Below, piece after piece: positions 32,448 through 45,545 of a stretch of 64,000 bases of DNA. The stretch comes from Sporobolomyces roseus (Eukaryota > Basidiomycota > Microbotryomycetes > Sporidiobolales > Sporidiobolaceae): the NCBI GenBank assembly GCA_016617785.1, contig JADILM010000011.1, positions 248,001 to 312,000 of the forward strand. Direction: 5' to 3'. A program made the translations under genes and the position numbers. Within the stretch, counting starts at the first letter, position 1. Each line of letters begins with the position of its first letter. The notes below the pieces were generated by a model. That model saw only the letters and a list, made by a program, of their open reading frames with translations. It did no database searches and was not told the origin of the DNA.

Positions 32448-35400
32448 ATGCGGGTCCCTCGTGTTCCGCACCTCTTTGTTCGCTCTGCAAGGCCACTCAC
32501 CACATCTTCCAGCTATCAACTACCACCCACGATCACTAGAACGACTTTCAAGACTGGTCCAAAGGTTTTGTTGGATGAATATGGAAGAGAGAGAAGGCCT
32601 CTACCTCCTCTCGGGCTTGATGGGAAAGAGATCGTACCAGGTGAGTTGGATCAGATCCTCTCTATGCAACTCAAGTGCTAATGGATTCGTTGACAGGTGC
32701 TGCTTCTGAAACGCCTAAAGAAGTCACTCCTCTCTTACGAACCGTTAAACGGACAGAGACAGTCGAGGAAACGGAAGGGAGTGGACCAAAAGTGAGAGAG
32801 AAGAAGGAGACGGGCAAGAGGAGAGCTATGTCTGCCTTGGAAACGGCTGTTAGAGAATATTTGGAACGATATCCAGATGCGATTCTCCTTACTCAAGTTG
32901 GGTCTTTCTTCGAAGTGAGTGAACTCTACTTCCTCGTGTAGGTGTAGCTCACTGATGACGGTGTTGGTCGTTGACCAGTCGTATTTTGATCAAGCTCGAA
33001 TCGTCGCTTCAATCCTCGGAATCAAGTTGACCAGCAAACTCTTCGGAAAGGGACCCAGTCGAGTCAGAGAACCCTTTTGCGGTTTCCCTCTCTCCCACCT
33101 CGTCAAGCATGTCTCTACAATTGTCGAAGCCGGTCACAAAGTTGTCATCGTCGAAGAGTTCAAAGAAGCGGGAACTTCGGATGGAAATATCAAGAGAAAA
33201 GTCAGTCGAGTCGTAACACCTGGAACAGGGGTAGACGAGACTTTCGTCGAGATGGAGAAGATGAATTTCGTGCTGGCGTTGGGAGTAGTGGATGGAGGGG
33301 AAGGGAAGGAGATCGGGATGGCTTATCGTGACATCTCGACTGGAGCGTCTTTCACTCGAACCTCGACACTCTCTAGCCTTCGCGACAACATTCAGCTCGT
33401 ACGACCAAAGGAAGTCGTCATCAACGAGCGCCTGGAGATGACACTTATCGGAGAAGAAATCCTCACCCTTCTGAGAGGAGAACAACAACGAGAATCGCTT
33501 ATGGTCTCCGCCGTATCGACCGACGCTATCCCTTCATCGTCAACTTCCGCTCCTTCTTCTCAGTCAGCTGCCGAGGAGGTTCTCCTCGCGTATTTGGCCA
33601 GCACGCTCGTCGATCTCCCGCCTCCACGAACCCGGGCAACTTTCGTCGATCCAACTCAAGTCATGCAACTCGACGCAGTCACTCTCAAGTCACTCGAGAT
33701 TAGAGAGAGCTTGAGAGGTGGTGTCAAGGGTAGCTTGTTGTACGGGGTGAAGCGAACGGTTACTCCTGGAGGAACTCGTCTACTGAGTGAACGCTTGTGT
33801 GAGTCCCCGCTTACTTCATCTCGCCCATACAACCGATCTGACTCATCTATTCTACTCGCAGCGGCTCCTTCGACAAGCCTCGACGAGATACACTCCAGAC
33901 TCGCCCTCGTTTCCGCCTTTCACACGAATCTTTCCCCTTCTCGTTCCTTCCTCCGCGCACTCCTACGAACTCTCGACGATACCCCGCGACTACTCCAACG
34001 TCTTCATCTGCGTCGAGGAACTGCCTTCGATCTTCTAGGCCTCAAGAATACCATGCGTGCCCTTCAAACGATTCGACAAGATTCGGACGATCGACTTCCG
34101 CAAACGGGAGCATCGGACAGCATCCTCGCAGAATACGGTCTCACTCGGGAGGAGGTCGACGCAGTTCGCAAGCTCGTATCGAGACTAGGAAACTTTGATC
34201 AATTGGCGAATGAGATTGAGATCGCAATCGACGAAGAAGCTCTGATGGCTCAGACTCGGGCGCAGGAACGTAAAGCCATGGTCGCTGAAGAGTATGGAGA
34301 TCGGGCGAAAGAAAGGGAAGAGGAGGAAGAGCTAGCTGTACGAGCTGAGAGTGATGGTTTGTGGGGAGAGGATAAATTTTGGGTCATCAGAGACGAGTGA
34401 GTCTTGGCCTCGCTGCTATCGTTTCCTCTTGCTGACCGACTCATATCGTCTCTGATCCAGGTTCTCGCCTGCCATCAAGGAACTACACGACGAATTACGG
34501 ACTTTACGAGATCAAGCATTCAAGCTACAGACTGATCTACGAGATCGTTACTCTTCGAAGAACTTGACGCTCAAAGTCATGCCCAAGATTGGAGCTGCTG
34601 CCCATATCCTCTCGAGGGATGGAGTCATGAAGGTTGAAGAGGATCCGAGCGCTCATCTGTATCAGAAGAGCAATTCGACGAGAGCTTATGTCATTCGAGT
34701 CCGTTACGCCTCCACTTTCCCCCTTGTTGATCAAACGAGCTGACTCGCGCGGCCAGTAGGATTGGACTTTGTTGTGGAAGAAGTTGGAGAACGTCTCCTC
34801 TCGAATCCAAGAAATGGAGAAAGAAACGATGGCGATTTTGACGACTCGGGTATGTTGATCAATCTGTTTCTGCTCCACCTAGCTCTGCTTACGGTTAGCT
34901 CGCTCAGGTCCTCGACAACTACGACAGCTTGATCGATACTGCCAACGCTCTGGCTGAGCTCGATGTCGCTACCGCTTTCGCAGACTTCGCTCACGACAAG
35001 CACTGGACGAAGCCTGTCGTTGACGATAGGTGAGCTGCGACTAGCCTTCGCCCGAGCTTCAGTAACTCACCTTCATCTTCCCTTGTTAGCAAATCACTCG
35101 AAATTGTCCAAGGTCGACACCCCACCGTCGAAACCGCTTTGTTATCTCAAGGTCGCGAATTCACCCCAAATTCGGTCTCGTTTCATCATCCTGATGACAA
35201 CGCTTCGGATCCATCTCTGATTCACGTCGTCACTGGACCAGTGAGCCTTCTCCTGTTCTTCTCCCATCGACTTCTCTCTGAATCAATTTCATGAATCAGA
35301 ACATGGCGGGAAAGAGTACCTACTTGCGACAGACCGCTCTCATCACGATTCTCGCACAAGCAGGATCGTATGTCCCCGCTCGCTCGGCTCGTATCGGTGT

Positions 35401-36017
35401 ATTCGACAAGGTATACAGTCGTGTCGGAGCTCGAGACGAACTTGATCGGGATCGAAGTACCTTCATGATCGAGATGGACGAAGCTACGAGCATTCTCGAA
35501 GGTGCAACAAGCAGGTCTCTCGTCAGTCTTCTCTCTCACCGTCAACCCCGAGACGATGCTCATATCCTCGTTTGTTAGGTTTTGCTTGACGAACTCGGTC
35601 GAGGAACTTCTCCAATCGACGGTCTAGCGGTCGCCTACGGTGCTCTCGAACATCTCACTCACGTCAATCGATGTCGAACCCTCTTTGCGACCCATTATCA
35701 CCGTCTGGGAGACTTGCTCGGCTACGATGAAACCGATTCGAAAGGAAAGGGAGAATGGAAAGGAGTAGAATTCTGGTGTACAGACGTCGAGGAAGATGAG
35801 GTCAGTCTCTATCCCTTCCTTCGTCCTTTGCTGAAGCTCACCCTCAAGGTCGGGTTGTCGTTGTCTACAGAACTCGGTGCGATACATTCACGAGATTCGA
35901 AAAGGGCTCAACAATGATTCGGCAGGTCTCGTTATCGCTCGACTCGCAGGTATGCCAGCTCGAGCGATTCGAACCGCGAAGGATCTACGAGATCGTTTTT
36001 TGGCTGGAAATGTGTAA
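32448..36017 (+). CDS. MSH1: Mitochondrial MutS homologue MSH1
   Basis: DNA mismatch-repair ATPase acting on mitochondrial DNA. The start at 32448 gives a Arg/Ser-rich presequence ([20 protein letters not shown]). The first exons are 32448-32640, 32697-32914 and 32979 onward. MutS domain I reads [20 protein letters not shown] (the mismatch-reading F-x-E motif is VGSFFE). Connector and core follow ([56 protein letters not shown]). The ATPase has [20 protein letters not shown] (Walker A, split by an intron), [12 protein letters not shown] (Walker B), [20 protein letters not shown] and [12 protein letters not shown]. The C-terminus reads [20 protein letters not shown] and ends RFLAGNV. All ATPase motifs are intact. 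A GIY-YIG domain, as in plant MSH1, is absent. Confidence 0.93.
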
Positions 36018-36243
36018 TCGTTAGAACTGGACTATTGGGACAATTTTGTCGACAAGCGTCGTAAATTTTGCTTTTTCGTTCCTCGTCTTCGCTTCTGTCT
36101 GCTATTCTCAAACTCAAGCTCGACCTCAAACTGCTTCATAGTTCGCTCAGATTGACTCCAAATCCAATTCAAATCTTCCTTTCCCCCGGCCCTCCACTTT
36201 CGGCTCGAGGCAAGCATCTCCCTTCTTTCTCTCTTCACTCTCC

Positions 36244-37482
36244 ATGCTTCGAGCTGTGCCTCGATTTAGTTCACTCGCGACCACTCCAACTCGAACCATG
36301 GCAACCTGGTCACGTCTCGTTCGGTTTCAATCTCCATCTTCTCCAGTTGTTCGGATCGGAGAACCAGTAGATCAAGAACTCGACGTTGGACTCGCGACAT
36401 ACAGGGGAGCAGAAGCTGTAGAGGTGGAACTGTATGATGGGAAGAGTATTCTCAGTCCAGGGCAGAAGACGGGTGAGAAAGTAAAGGTCGAAAGGTTACT
36501 ATCCCCCCTCTCGGAGGATGAAGTCGGTACTATCCGTTGTAAGCCTTGATGTGATCATCTTCATATCTACGAGTGACGCTGACCTATTCGCGAGAGCGCA
36601 GGTATCGGTTTGAACTATAGGAAACATGCAGAAGAATGCAATCTTCCGATTCCAGACATCCCAGTCGTCTTCCTCAAGCCTTCAACGACTCTCGCTTCAC
36701 CTTATCCAGATTCTGTGATTGTTCCAAAGTTTACGCTCGAAGAGAAACCGATGCCTTCGGCGGATTATGAGAGTGAACTGGGAATAGTTATCGGGAAACA
36801 TTGCAAGGATGTCAGCGAAGATCAAGCTATGGACTATGTTCTGGGGTATACTGGTACGTCTCGACTTCGTCTCGCTCCACTTTCTGACATAGCTGGGCGG
36901 GACCACGTCGAATAAGCTGTTACCGACGATTCTTTGTCGAATAGCCACGAACGATATTTCATCTCGCAAGACTCAATTCGAAACATCTCAATGGTGTCGG
37001 TCCAAGTCCTACGACAAAGCTTGTCCAATGGGTGAGCTATCTGCCATCGGAATTGCCTCTCATCACCCGTTCTGCGTACTGACTCGATTCGCGAACAGGT
37101 CCTTGCATCGTCTCGACTCGAACAATCACTGATCCTTCGAAGCTACATCTCCGTGGGCTCAAGAATGACAAAGTAATGCAGGAGTCACCTTTAACGTACG
37201 TTTCCTGTCCAATTTCGTCAGTTGCTCAAACAGAAACTGATCGTCGATTTCTTCGATATCTTCTGTCCTCTCAGGGATCTCATCTTCTCCATCCCCAAGA
37301 TCGTCTCCTTCCTCTCACAAGGGACGACATTGAAAGCTGGAACCTTGATCCTTACGGGAACTCCGCACGGTATCGGAGCTTATTCGAATCCTCCAGAATA
37401 CTTCAAGGATGGAGATGTTTTCAGGGTCGAGATCTCGGGTGGGATCGGTAGTTTGATCAACAAGATCGAATACGAGAAGTAG
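36244..37482 (+). CDS. Fumarylacetoacetate-hydrolase (FAH) family enzyme
   Basis: FAHD1/FAHD2-like enzyme; members act as acylpyruvases or oxaloacetate decarboxylases. The start MLRAVPRFSSLATTPTRTMA resembles a mitochondrial presequence; an internal Met (TMATWSRLV) could give a cytosolic form. Landmarks: IGLNYRKHAEECNLPIP, VVFLKPSTTL, ADYESELGIVIGKHCKDVS (metal-binding Glu), GYTATNDISSRKTQ, and LILTGTPHGIGAYSNPPEYF near the C-terminus, ending KIEYEK. The first junction completes a Cys codon (36540 donor, acceptor at about 36600). Substrate cannot be told from sequence alone. Codirectional with MSH1 and GAPDH. Confidence 0.85.
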
Positions 37483-38089
37483 GGGGAGGAAGAAGTGAAG
37501 CGGATGTAGAAAGGATCAAAATGTAAACCGCTCAATCGCAGAACGAACCCCAAAGCATTCGTCGAGCCCATCTTTTTGGCTTGCGAGCAGCGTGCTTCGA
37601 GCCTTCTAACGAGCTATGTCCCTCAGCGGTAGAATGAGGCTCAGGGAGTTTCGTACGCCCCGAAAAAAGGTCGTCGAAGCTGTAACTTGCGATTGTTCCT
37701 ATGTTCCGGCTCGCGGAGTATCTCGCACGTCGCCTATAGCCCTATAACGACGATGCCCGAACGCTGAACAGTCCATCTCGAGGATCAGACGAGATCTCGA
37801 CGAATCGCACGTTTCGGATTCTTATCGATTTCTTGCGACGGGTAGAATTCGACTCATTCCGACTTGTTCCCACATCACTTGAACCCCTCGAAGCTTTGCG
37901 AGTCGTTTCTCATTCGTTCAAGATGCTTTCGGAGCTTCTCGGAGGAAATCGTTGCGAGAGTCCTTCCGCAAGTTCAGAAACGCAATATAAAAAGAATACA
38001 ATTCTAATCAAATTTGTTTGAAGTCTCTCAGCGGAGGGCGTTCCATCCCTCCAACTTCCTCACCTCACCCCTACTTCTCTCTAAACACT
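37483..38089. other. Intergenic FAH enzyme to GAPDH
   Basis: 607 bp without a supported coding region. The last 100 bases before GAPDH are CT-rich with a likely 5' leader (CACCTCACCCCTACTTCTCTC), typical of strong fungal promoters. No tRNA or other RNA gene was recognised. Confidence 0.5.
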
Positions 38090-40151
<2,062 letters not shown>

Positions 40152-41717
40152 TCAACGAGCTTCGACAAAGATCACTCGCTCATTCGGGTGACCTACCTTC
40201 GCCATGTCGACCTTGAGTTCACCCTGAACGTATCGCTCGCGAACATGACCACTTCCGCCCTTCTTGCGAAGAGTCTGTTGAGGAAGAGGAGGTTTTGGGA
40301 GAGTGAACATTTGAGATGTGGAGACGAGAGGCCATAGTTCTGGTTCGTGTGCTAGTGCGAAGGAGAGGGACGGCGAAGGGTTTCGAGAGAAAGAGGGCAA
40401 GCGAATGTGAGTGCGCTTGCGAAGATTCGGGTTCGAAGTAGATTCCGAGTAGGCGTGACCTGAGGTGGTCGAAGTCGTGTGAGGTACGGGAGGTACAGGG
40501 GACGAAGTGAGATGGGAGGTGAGAGGAGTGTGAGGAGTTCGAGGTCCCGACGAAGCAGATGAAAGGGTCGAAGATGAAGAATAGGAGGAATGAGAAGAGA
40601 GTCGACTGCTTTGATAAGGTGAAAGGAGATCTTCGAGAGGTGGCGATGAGAGAGGAGTTGTTGATCCAGGTCTTCGGTGTCGAGGGTATGAAATGCGTCG
40701 ACTGACGGAAGACGGTCGACGAGGAACCGGAGGAGGAGGAGGCGAAATCGTCGAAGGAGGTGCAGGGAGGGGACCTCGAGGACGAGCTCCAGGAGTTCGC
40801 TGATAGGCAGGAGTGAGTTGCTTTCCAGCTTCTCCGGTCTCGGTGGCGGCGAAGGCGGCAGCATCGACCGAGAAAATACGACCTCGAGAAACCACTTCGT
40901 CTCGTCGACCGTCCTCCATTCGAATGTCTTCTCGAGTAACGATATCCCTGAGGCTCGCCATAGACATACCGACGGGCATCGAGTTGCGTACTGAAGGTCG
41001 GTCCGGTAGATCAGAGGGAAGAAGGGGTTTAAGTACCGAGATGAGTTCAGCTTCGTCGAAACGGAGGTCAAAGTTGAAAATCGCTAAAAGTTGCATCTCC
41101 ATGAGGTTGATCTCGGCCAATGAGAACTCTGAGTAGCGAGCCCAGTGTTTGTTCATTGGGGAAGAGTCTGCGCAGAACACAGGAGGAGGAAAGTCAGCTC
41201 AAATGAAATCGAACGAACGACGACGCGAAACTGACCGTTTAGGTACTTGGCAGCGATCACAATAGCTGCGAGAGCACATCTGTGTCTCGTCGTTGGACAC
41301 CCTTGAGCGGTACTCGGTAGTCGACTTCGAAGTCGCTCGAGGTAGACGGCGGAGGCGAGTAAAGTTGGGACGTGACATCGAGATTTCTTGATAACACTCT
41401 TGATGAACGCTCCTAACGGCAGTAGTCCAGCGACAGGCTTCTTCGCTTCAGAACCAGGAGATTCGGGAGGTGTGAGGTAGTCGTCGGAAGGTCGACATCG
41501 AACAGCTTCGACAACTTTGCATGCGACGAAGTCTGCGAAAGAAAAAGTTCGGATCAGATTCGTTCACGAGAGTCAGACAAACGACAGTGAGCTTACTGAT
41601 CATTGAATTGTTCAGTCGAGAGCCAAGGAGATCGAGCAGACTGGCATCGTGCCAATGCGAAGGAACAAGTGAGCCCGGACAAACAGCGAAACGAGCTGGA
41701 GGTGGTGATGCTGCCAT
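40152..41717 (-). CDS. Pcl/Pho80-type cyclin
   Basis: Cyclin partner of a Pho85-like CDK. The start at 41717 (MAASPPPARFAVCPG) is followed by HDASLLDLLGSRLNN and, over an intron, FVACKVVEAVRCRPSDDYLT, GAFIKSVIKKSRCHVPTLLA, SAVYLERLRSRLPS, CALAAIVIAAKYLN, DSSPMNKHWARYSEFSLAEI and NLMEMQLLAIFNFDLRF. This is the cyclin box typical of PCL1/2/9. A long Ser/Pro-rich C-terminal region with many SP/TP sites follows and ends ERVIFVEAR. Length is about 480 residues, longer than yeast Pcl proteins because of this tail. A cyclin gene is also known near MAT in related red yeasts. The exact cyclin subgroup is not settled. Confidence 0.85.
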
Positions 41718-42673
41718 TTCGGAGAGAGTACGCTGGTCGACGAGAAGCGCTTTTGTTGAATAGGTCTAGGGAGGGAGGGAGGGAGGGAGGGGATTGAAGG
41801 AAGGAGAAGAGACTGGTGGATAAAGGTTTGGGAATAGGTCGAGGTTGTAACTTCGCAAGCCATCGATATCATGGAGCATATGTCAGAATCGAGTAACTCG
41901 AGACTTGCTCGAAGCTTTTCTCGGACAGAGTCGAAAGGATGCCGAGAGAGCGAAGAGGGTAAGTTCGCAAAGAGGCTGGAACTGAACGACTTCTCTGACT
42001 TGCAACAGAAGCTCCTGAGCGACTACAATACTCGTTGCGGATCCGAGAGACAGAATTAGAGATCTTCGCACAGCCTGTCAGTCAAAGGTAGATCGCGAAC
42101 GAGGCTTGACCAATTCTGTTGGCGCAAGCAACAAAGCTTTCTTGTTCGCAAGTGTCCGCTTGACGGAACATGTTACACTCTTTAGAGTATGAGCGCTAGT
42201 CACTGATTAGCTCGAAGACGACTGTAGCGGTGCAAAGAGAAGAAAAGTGGGAGCAAAGGAGGCGTTTCATTCATTTTGCGCAATGCTCCAAGTCAAAAAA
42301 AGGATTCGCGAGATCGAAAGTTCTTTTCCTATTTCAACTTACGAATGCTCCTTTGCTCTATTTGCGCTCGTGTGGTCAATCTTCTGTCTCGCTCAAACCG
42401 AATAAAGTAGCGTTCGAGCTTTCGGCATCTTTACGTTTTCGACGTTAATTCGACTTTTGTCTTTGTATCACCCTCTTTCCACGCTCACCTGTTGCCGCCG
42501 CCTGTCGTTGTTCGATCGACAGATCTTCCTTCTCTCGTCTCATCTATCGAGATCGTCCTTCCGCCGAGGTAGATCGCAAGATCCCCTCTCTCCCTCTCAA
42601 TCGCTCACAACGATTCTTCTCGACGGCGAGATATAAGTTCGATAGCGATAAGAGGGGAAGATACAATCAGTAA
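41718..42673. other. Intergenic upstream of the cyclin
   Basis: 956 bp between the cyclin start and the acyltransferase stop. Apart from the GGGA run I see no conserved reading frame, tRNA or repeat. Part is probably a long promoter or leader for the cyclin. Confidence 0.45.
41769..41792 (+). repeat. (GGGA)n run, possible G-quadruplex
   Basis: Five GGGA units plus GGGG lie 52-75 bp upstream of the cyclin start codon. The G-rich strand is opposite to the cyclin mRNA. The pattern G3-N1 repeated more than four times meets the usual G-quadruplex rule. Confidence 0.8.
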
Positions 42674-45097
42674 CTAAGCAAGTTTCACACCTCCTGAAGC
42701 TGTATCAGCCAGCCAACCCCATTCTTTGATTCTATTCCCTACTATTCTCGCTTTCCTCAGTGCTTCTTGACCAGATGGTGAACGAGTTCCATCTCCTCTA
42801 TCCTCAGCTTCGGGCAGGCGTTCGAATACCTGTCCATTCTCGTCTTCCTCTTCGGGTCCGAAGAGAGCTTCTCTCAGTGCCGCGACCGTTTCACTTCGAA
42901 GGGCGAGAAGTCGTCGAATGTCTCTAGCTCGAGTCCTCCTCCTTCGAGGCCCTCTCGGTCCAGGGAGTTCGCCTCCATCAGTCGAATTGTGCTGTCCGAA
43001 ATCGAATCCGCCGAGAAGTCGATCCGCCTCGGAAAAGAGTGCTGGACTCGGTGGTGCATTTCGATTCCTTCGACTACCGCTTCCTTCACTTTCTTCTCCA
43101 CCGCGTTCACCATTCCCATTGCCGTTCGCGCTCGTGAACGAAGCCGACATGTTGCCGAGATCTGTCTCGTCTTCGTAATCGGTTGTTTGATCGGAGAGGA
43201 AAGGAGTCGAGAAGGACGGGTGAACGGATCGCAACAAGTGTGACGCTTCGTCGTGAGCGACAGGAGACCACAACCCGAAGAGAACTCGCCACAAGGCGAG
43301 GAGGCGTTGGAACTTCCGATACTGATCGAGAGGTGAATGATCATTAGTGCAAGCTCGTCGCAAAAGTGGAGATGCAGGACTCACGTTGTCGTCGACCAAG
43401 CGATTGTGGTATGCAACAAAGGCAATCGTACCGGTGAGAGCAACGAGGATTGCTCCTCCGTAAGGTAGGGAAACCCAGAGAAGAGCGCAAGCGACTCCGA
43501 AGAAAGCGGCATACGAGCCAAGGGCGAGGACGAGACCGACTGCGACCTTTTTCTGCGCTTGATCCTCCTCCAGCGCACCAGACGATGCATATCGAGTGAA
43601 GAGGTAGATTGGAAGGTGGACGATGAGGGGAAGAAGGAAGAAAGGTAGGCGAAGTAGACAAGAGAAAGTCGAGAGGGAGATTGACGTGAGTACTCGAGCT
43701 CGCGTTGGCAGAGGGTGAGGTACTGAAGGGTCGAGAGTAGCGGGGAGAGGAAGCGTGGAGAGAGAGAGATGTGAGAGTGAACTAGCTTGTAGAGTGTCTC
43801 GATAGGCGTTCAATAGTCGTTTCAGTCGTCGCAAAGCTGGGGATGCTGAGGGAGAGGCGAAGAGGTCGATCATACTGTGAAATGAGAGAATCTGAGCGAT
43901 CCGCTCGCAGGTATGGTAAGCGAGTGAAAAGCGAGGTACCTCTGATCGATTTGTCGAAGGTGAGTTAGTGGTAGTTTGCGATCGTCAGGCCATAAGATCT
44001 TCCTAGCCATCGTGGCAGCGTTGCGAGATTCCCTAACAACGAGTGCATAGATGGTCAGCGCACAAGGCTCGCGAAATGGGAGACGGAACACTCACCAATC
44101 TGGCGCGTTCACGGTTACTTTGAGTAGTTCCTCCTTGATTCGTGCAGTGAGCTTTTTGACGGCAGCTTTCGGATCGATGTAGAACTCTTCGACGTAGGGC
44201 TCAACCGAAATACTTGGTCCGAATCTGCGAACAGGTTTGCGTGATCAGTTGAACTCGAATCGCACAACATCGAAAGCTTAGCTCACTCCAACACTGCACT
44301 GCTCCTGTACTTTGTCTTGTCGCTATAGCCGATCCCAGCAATACAGATCATCACATCTTGAGGTTCAGCACTTGTCGAATGTCCGTCTGAAGTCATTCGT
44401 CGACTCTGAGGGTCTCGGATGTTCTTCGCGTACTCCAAGGCAGCCCATGAAGCGCCATCTTTGAGGTCTGATAGATGTGGTACAGTCTCACTGTCAAGAT
44501 CATAGTGACGATCAGTAACGATGAAGGGTAGAATGAAGAGCTTTACAGCGACTTACCTTCCTCCCTCTCCGAAAACAGCTACAGCTTCTCCATGCTTGAA
44601 AGCATCAAAGGTTGCAGCGAAGAGTTTTTGATTGTCCTGCGGCAATAATAAGGTGAGCTTGCGTCGAAACGAACTGAACAAAGGAAAAGCTAGACCGACC
44701 TTGGTTTTCCTGTCGACTGGTAAGTTGCCAGCATCAAGAAGGATCTTCTTCGGGAGTCCAGGAGCGAACAGAGTCGATTTCGCCCAGTAGTGCAGCTTGC
44801 GATAGTGAGGGAAATAGATTGACAAGACTGCGACCTGAGAGCGAAGGAAATTCGAAGTGGGGAAGAGAGAAGAGGTTCAAATGAGGTTCAATGCAGGAAG
44901 AGGAAGGTGATAGTGGTACTCACATCTGCAGCAGAGTTCCAGTGATTCGCTACGACTATCATAGGAGTGCCTTCTGCAGGTACCACTTCCTCTGGATCTT
45001 TCCCATCAAACGAATGAACCTCGCATTTGTACCAGAACGATTCGAATGCGAAACCGGCTAGACCGCGTAGGAACGTGTGAGTTGGACCGAAGCCCAT
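42674..45097 (-). CDS. GPT2: Glycerol-3-phosphate / DHAP acyltransferase (SCT1/GPT2-like)
   Basis: ER-membrane enzyme making lysophosphatidic acid, the first step of glycerolipid synthesis. The start at 45097 (MGFGPTHTFLRGL) follows an AG acceptor; no Met exists upstream in the joined exon, suggesting a 5'-UTR intron. Acyltransferase motif I is IVVANHWNSAAD (equivalent to the HANQFVD box), motif II region is NLPVDRKTK, and motif III is AVFGEGGSETVPHL (FPEGGS-like, with Gly for Pro). Later exons carry DGASWAALEYAKNIRDPQS, VEPYVEEFYIDPKAAVKKL and, in the long last exon, two or more hydrophobic segments (LSTFSCLLRLPFFLLPLIV, VAVGLVLALGSYAAFFGVA), then an acidic, Arg-rich cytosolic tail. SCT1 versus GPT2 is not resolved. 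Confidence 0.86.
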
Positions 45098-45545
45098 CAG
45101 ATTGATCTTGTACCGTAACGCCTAGTTGTGGAGAGAGTGTTTGAGAGGTCGAAGTTGGGTTTGAGCGGGTCTAACTTGCGCTGAAGGTTCGATAGGGTCG
45201 TAGGCGAGTAGATAGCTATCAGAGTCGATCTAGATAGTCTTGTACGCGCTGGGAGGTGTTCTCGAGGTGTAGGGTCAGAGTTGAGATGATGAGTTTCAAA
45301 GTTGAAAGATAAAGATAATAGGCTGTTGTGCGCTCAAGAGGTCGTTCAAGGCGTGTCGTAGAGCGTAATATTTTGTACTGAAGTCGCGAGCGTGTGTTTT
45401 GTTTGGAAACAAGAAGCGAAGACTGCGAAAACGATTCAACCAAGTCCGATTCACCGCGAGGCGATTCTTGTATTTCTCTAACCAGATACGCCGATGTAGA
45501 AGCTACGACAAGACGATGGTAAACGCTAAGAACGAGATCCGAGAG
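45098..45545. other. Intergenic upstream of the acyltransferase
   Basis: 448 bp. The side next to the acyltransferase has no Met codon on the minus strand for over 200 bp and reads as a spliced 5' leader (an AG acceptor just before 45118). No independent gene was seen. Confidence 0.45.

Noticed and set aside
33000..33488. Minus-strand ORF opposite MSH1
   Set aside because: Shadow of the conserved MSH1 reading frame.
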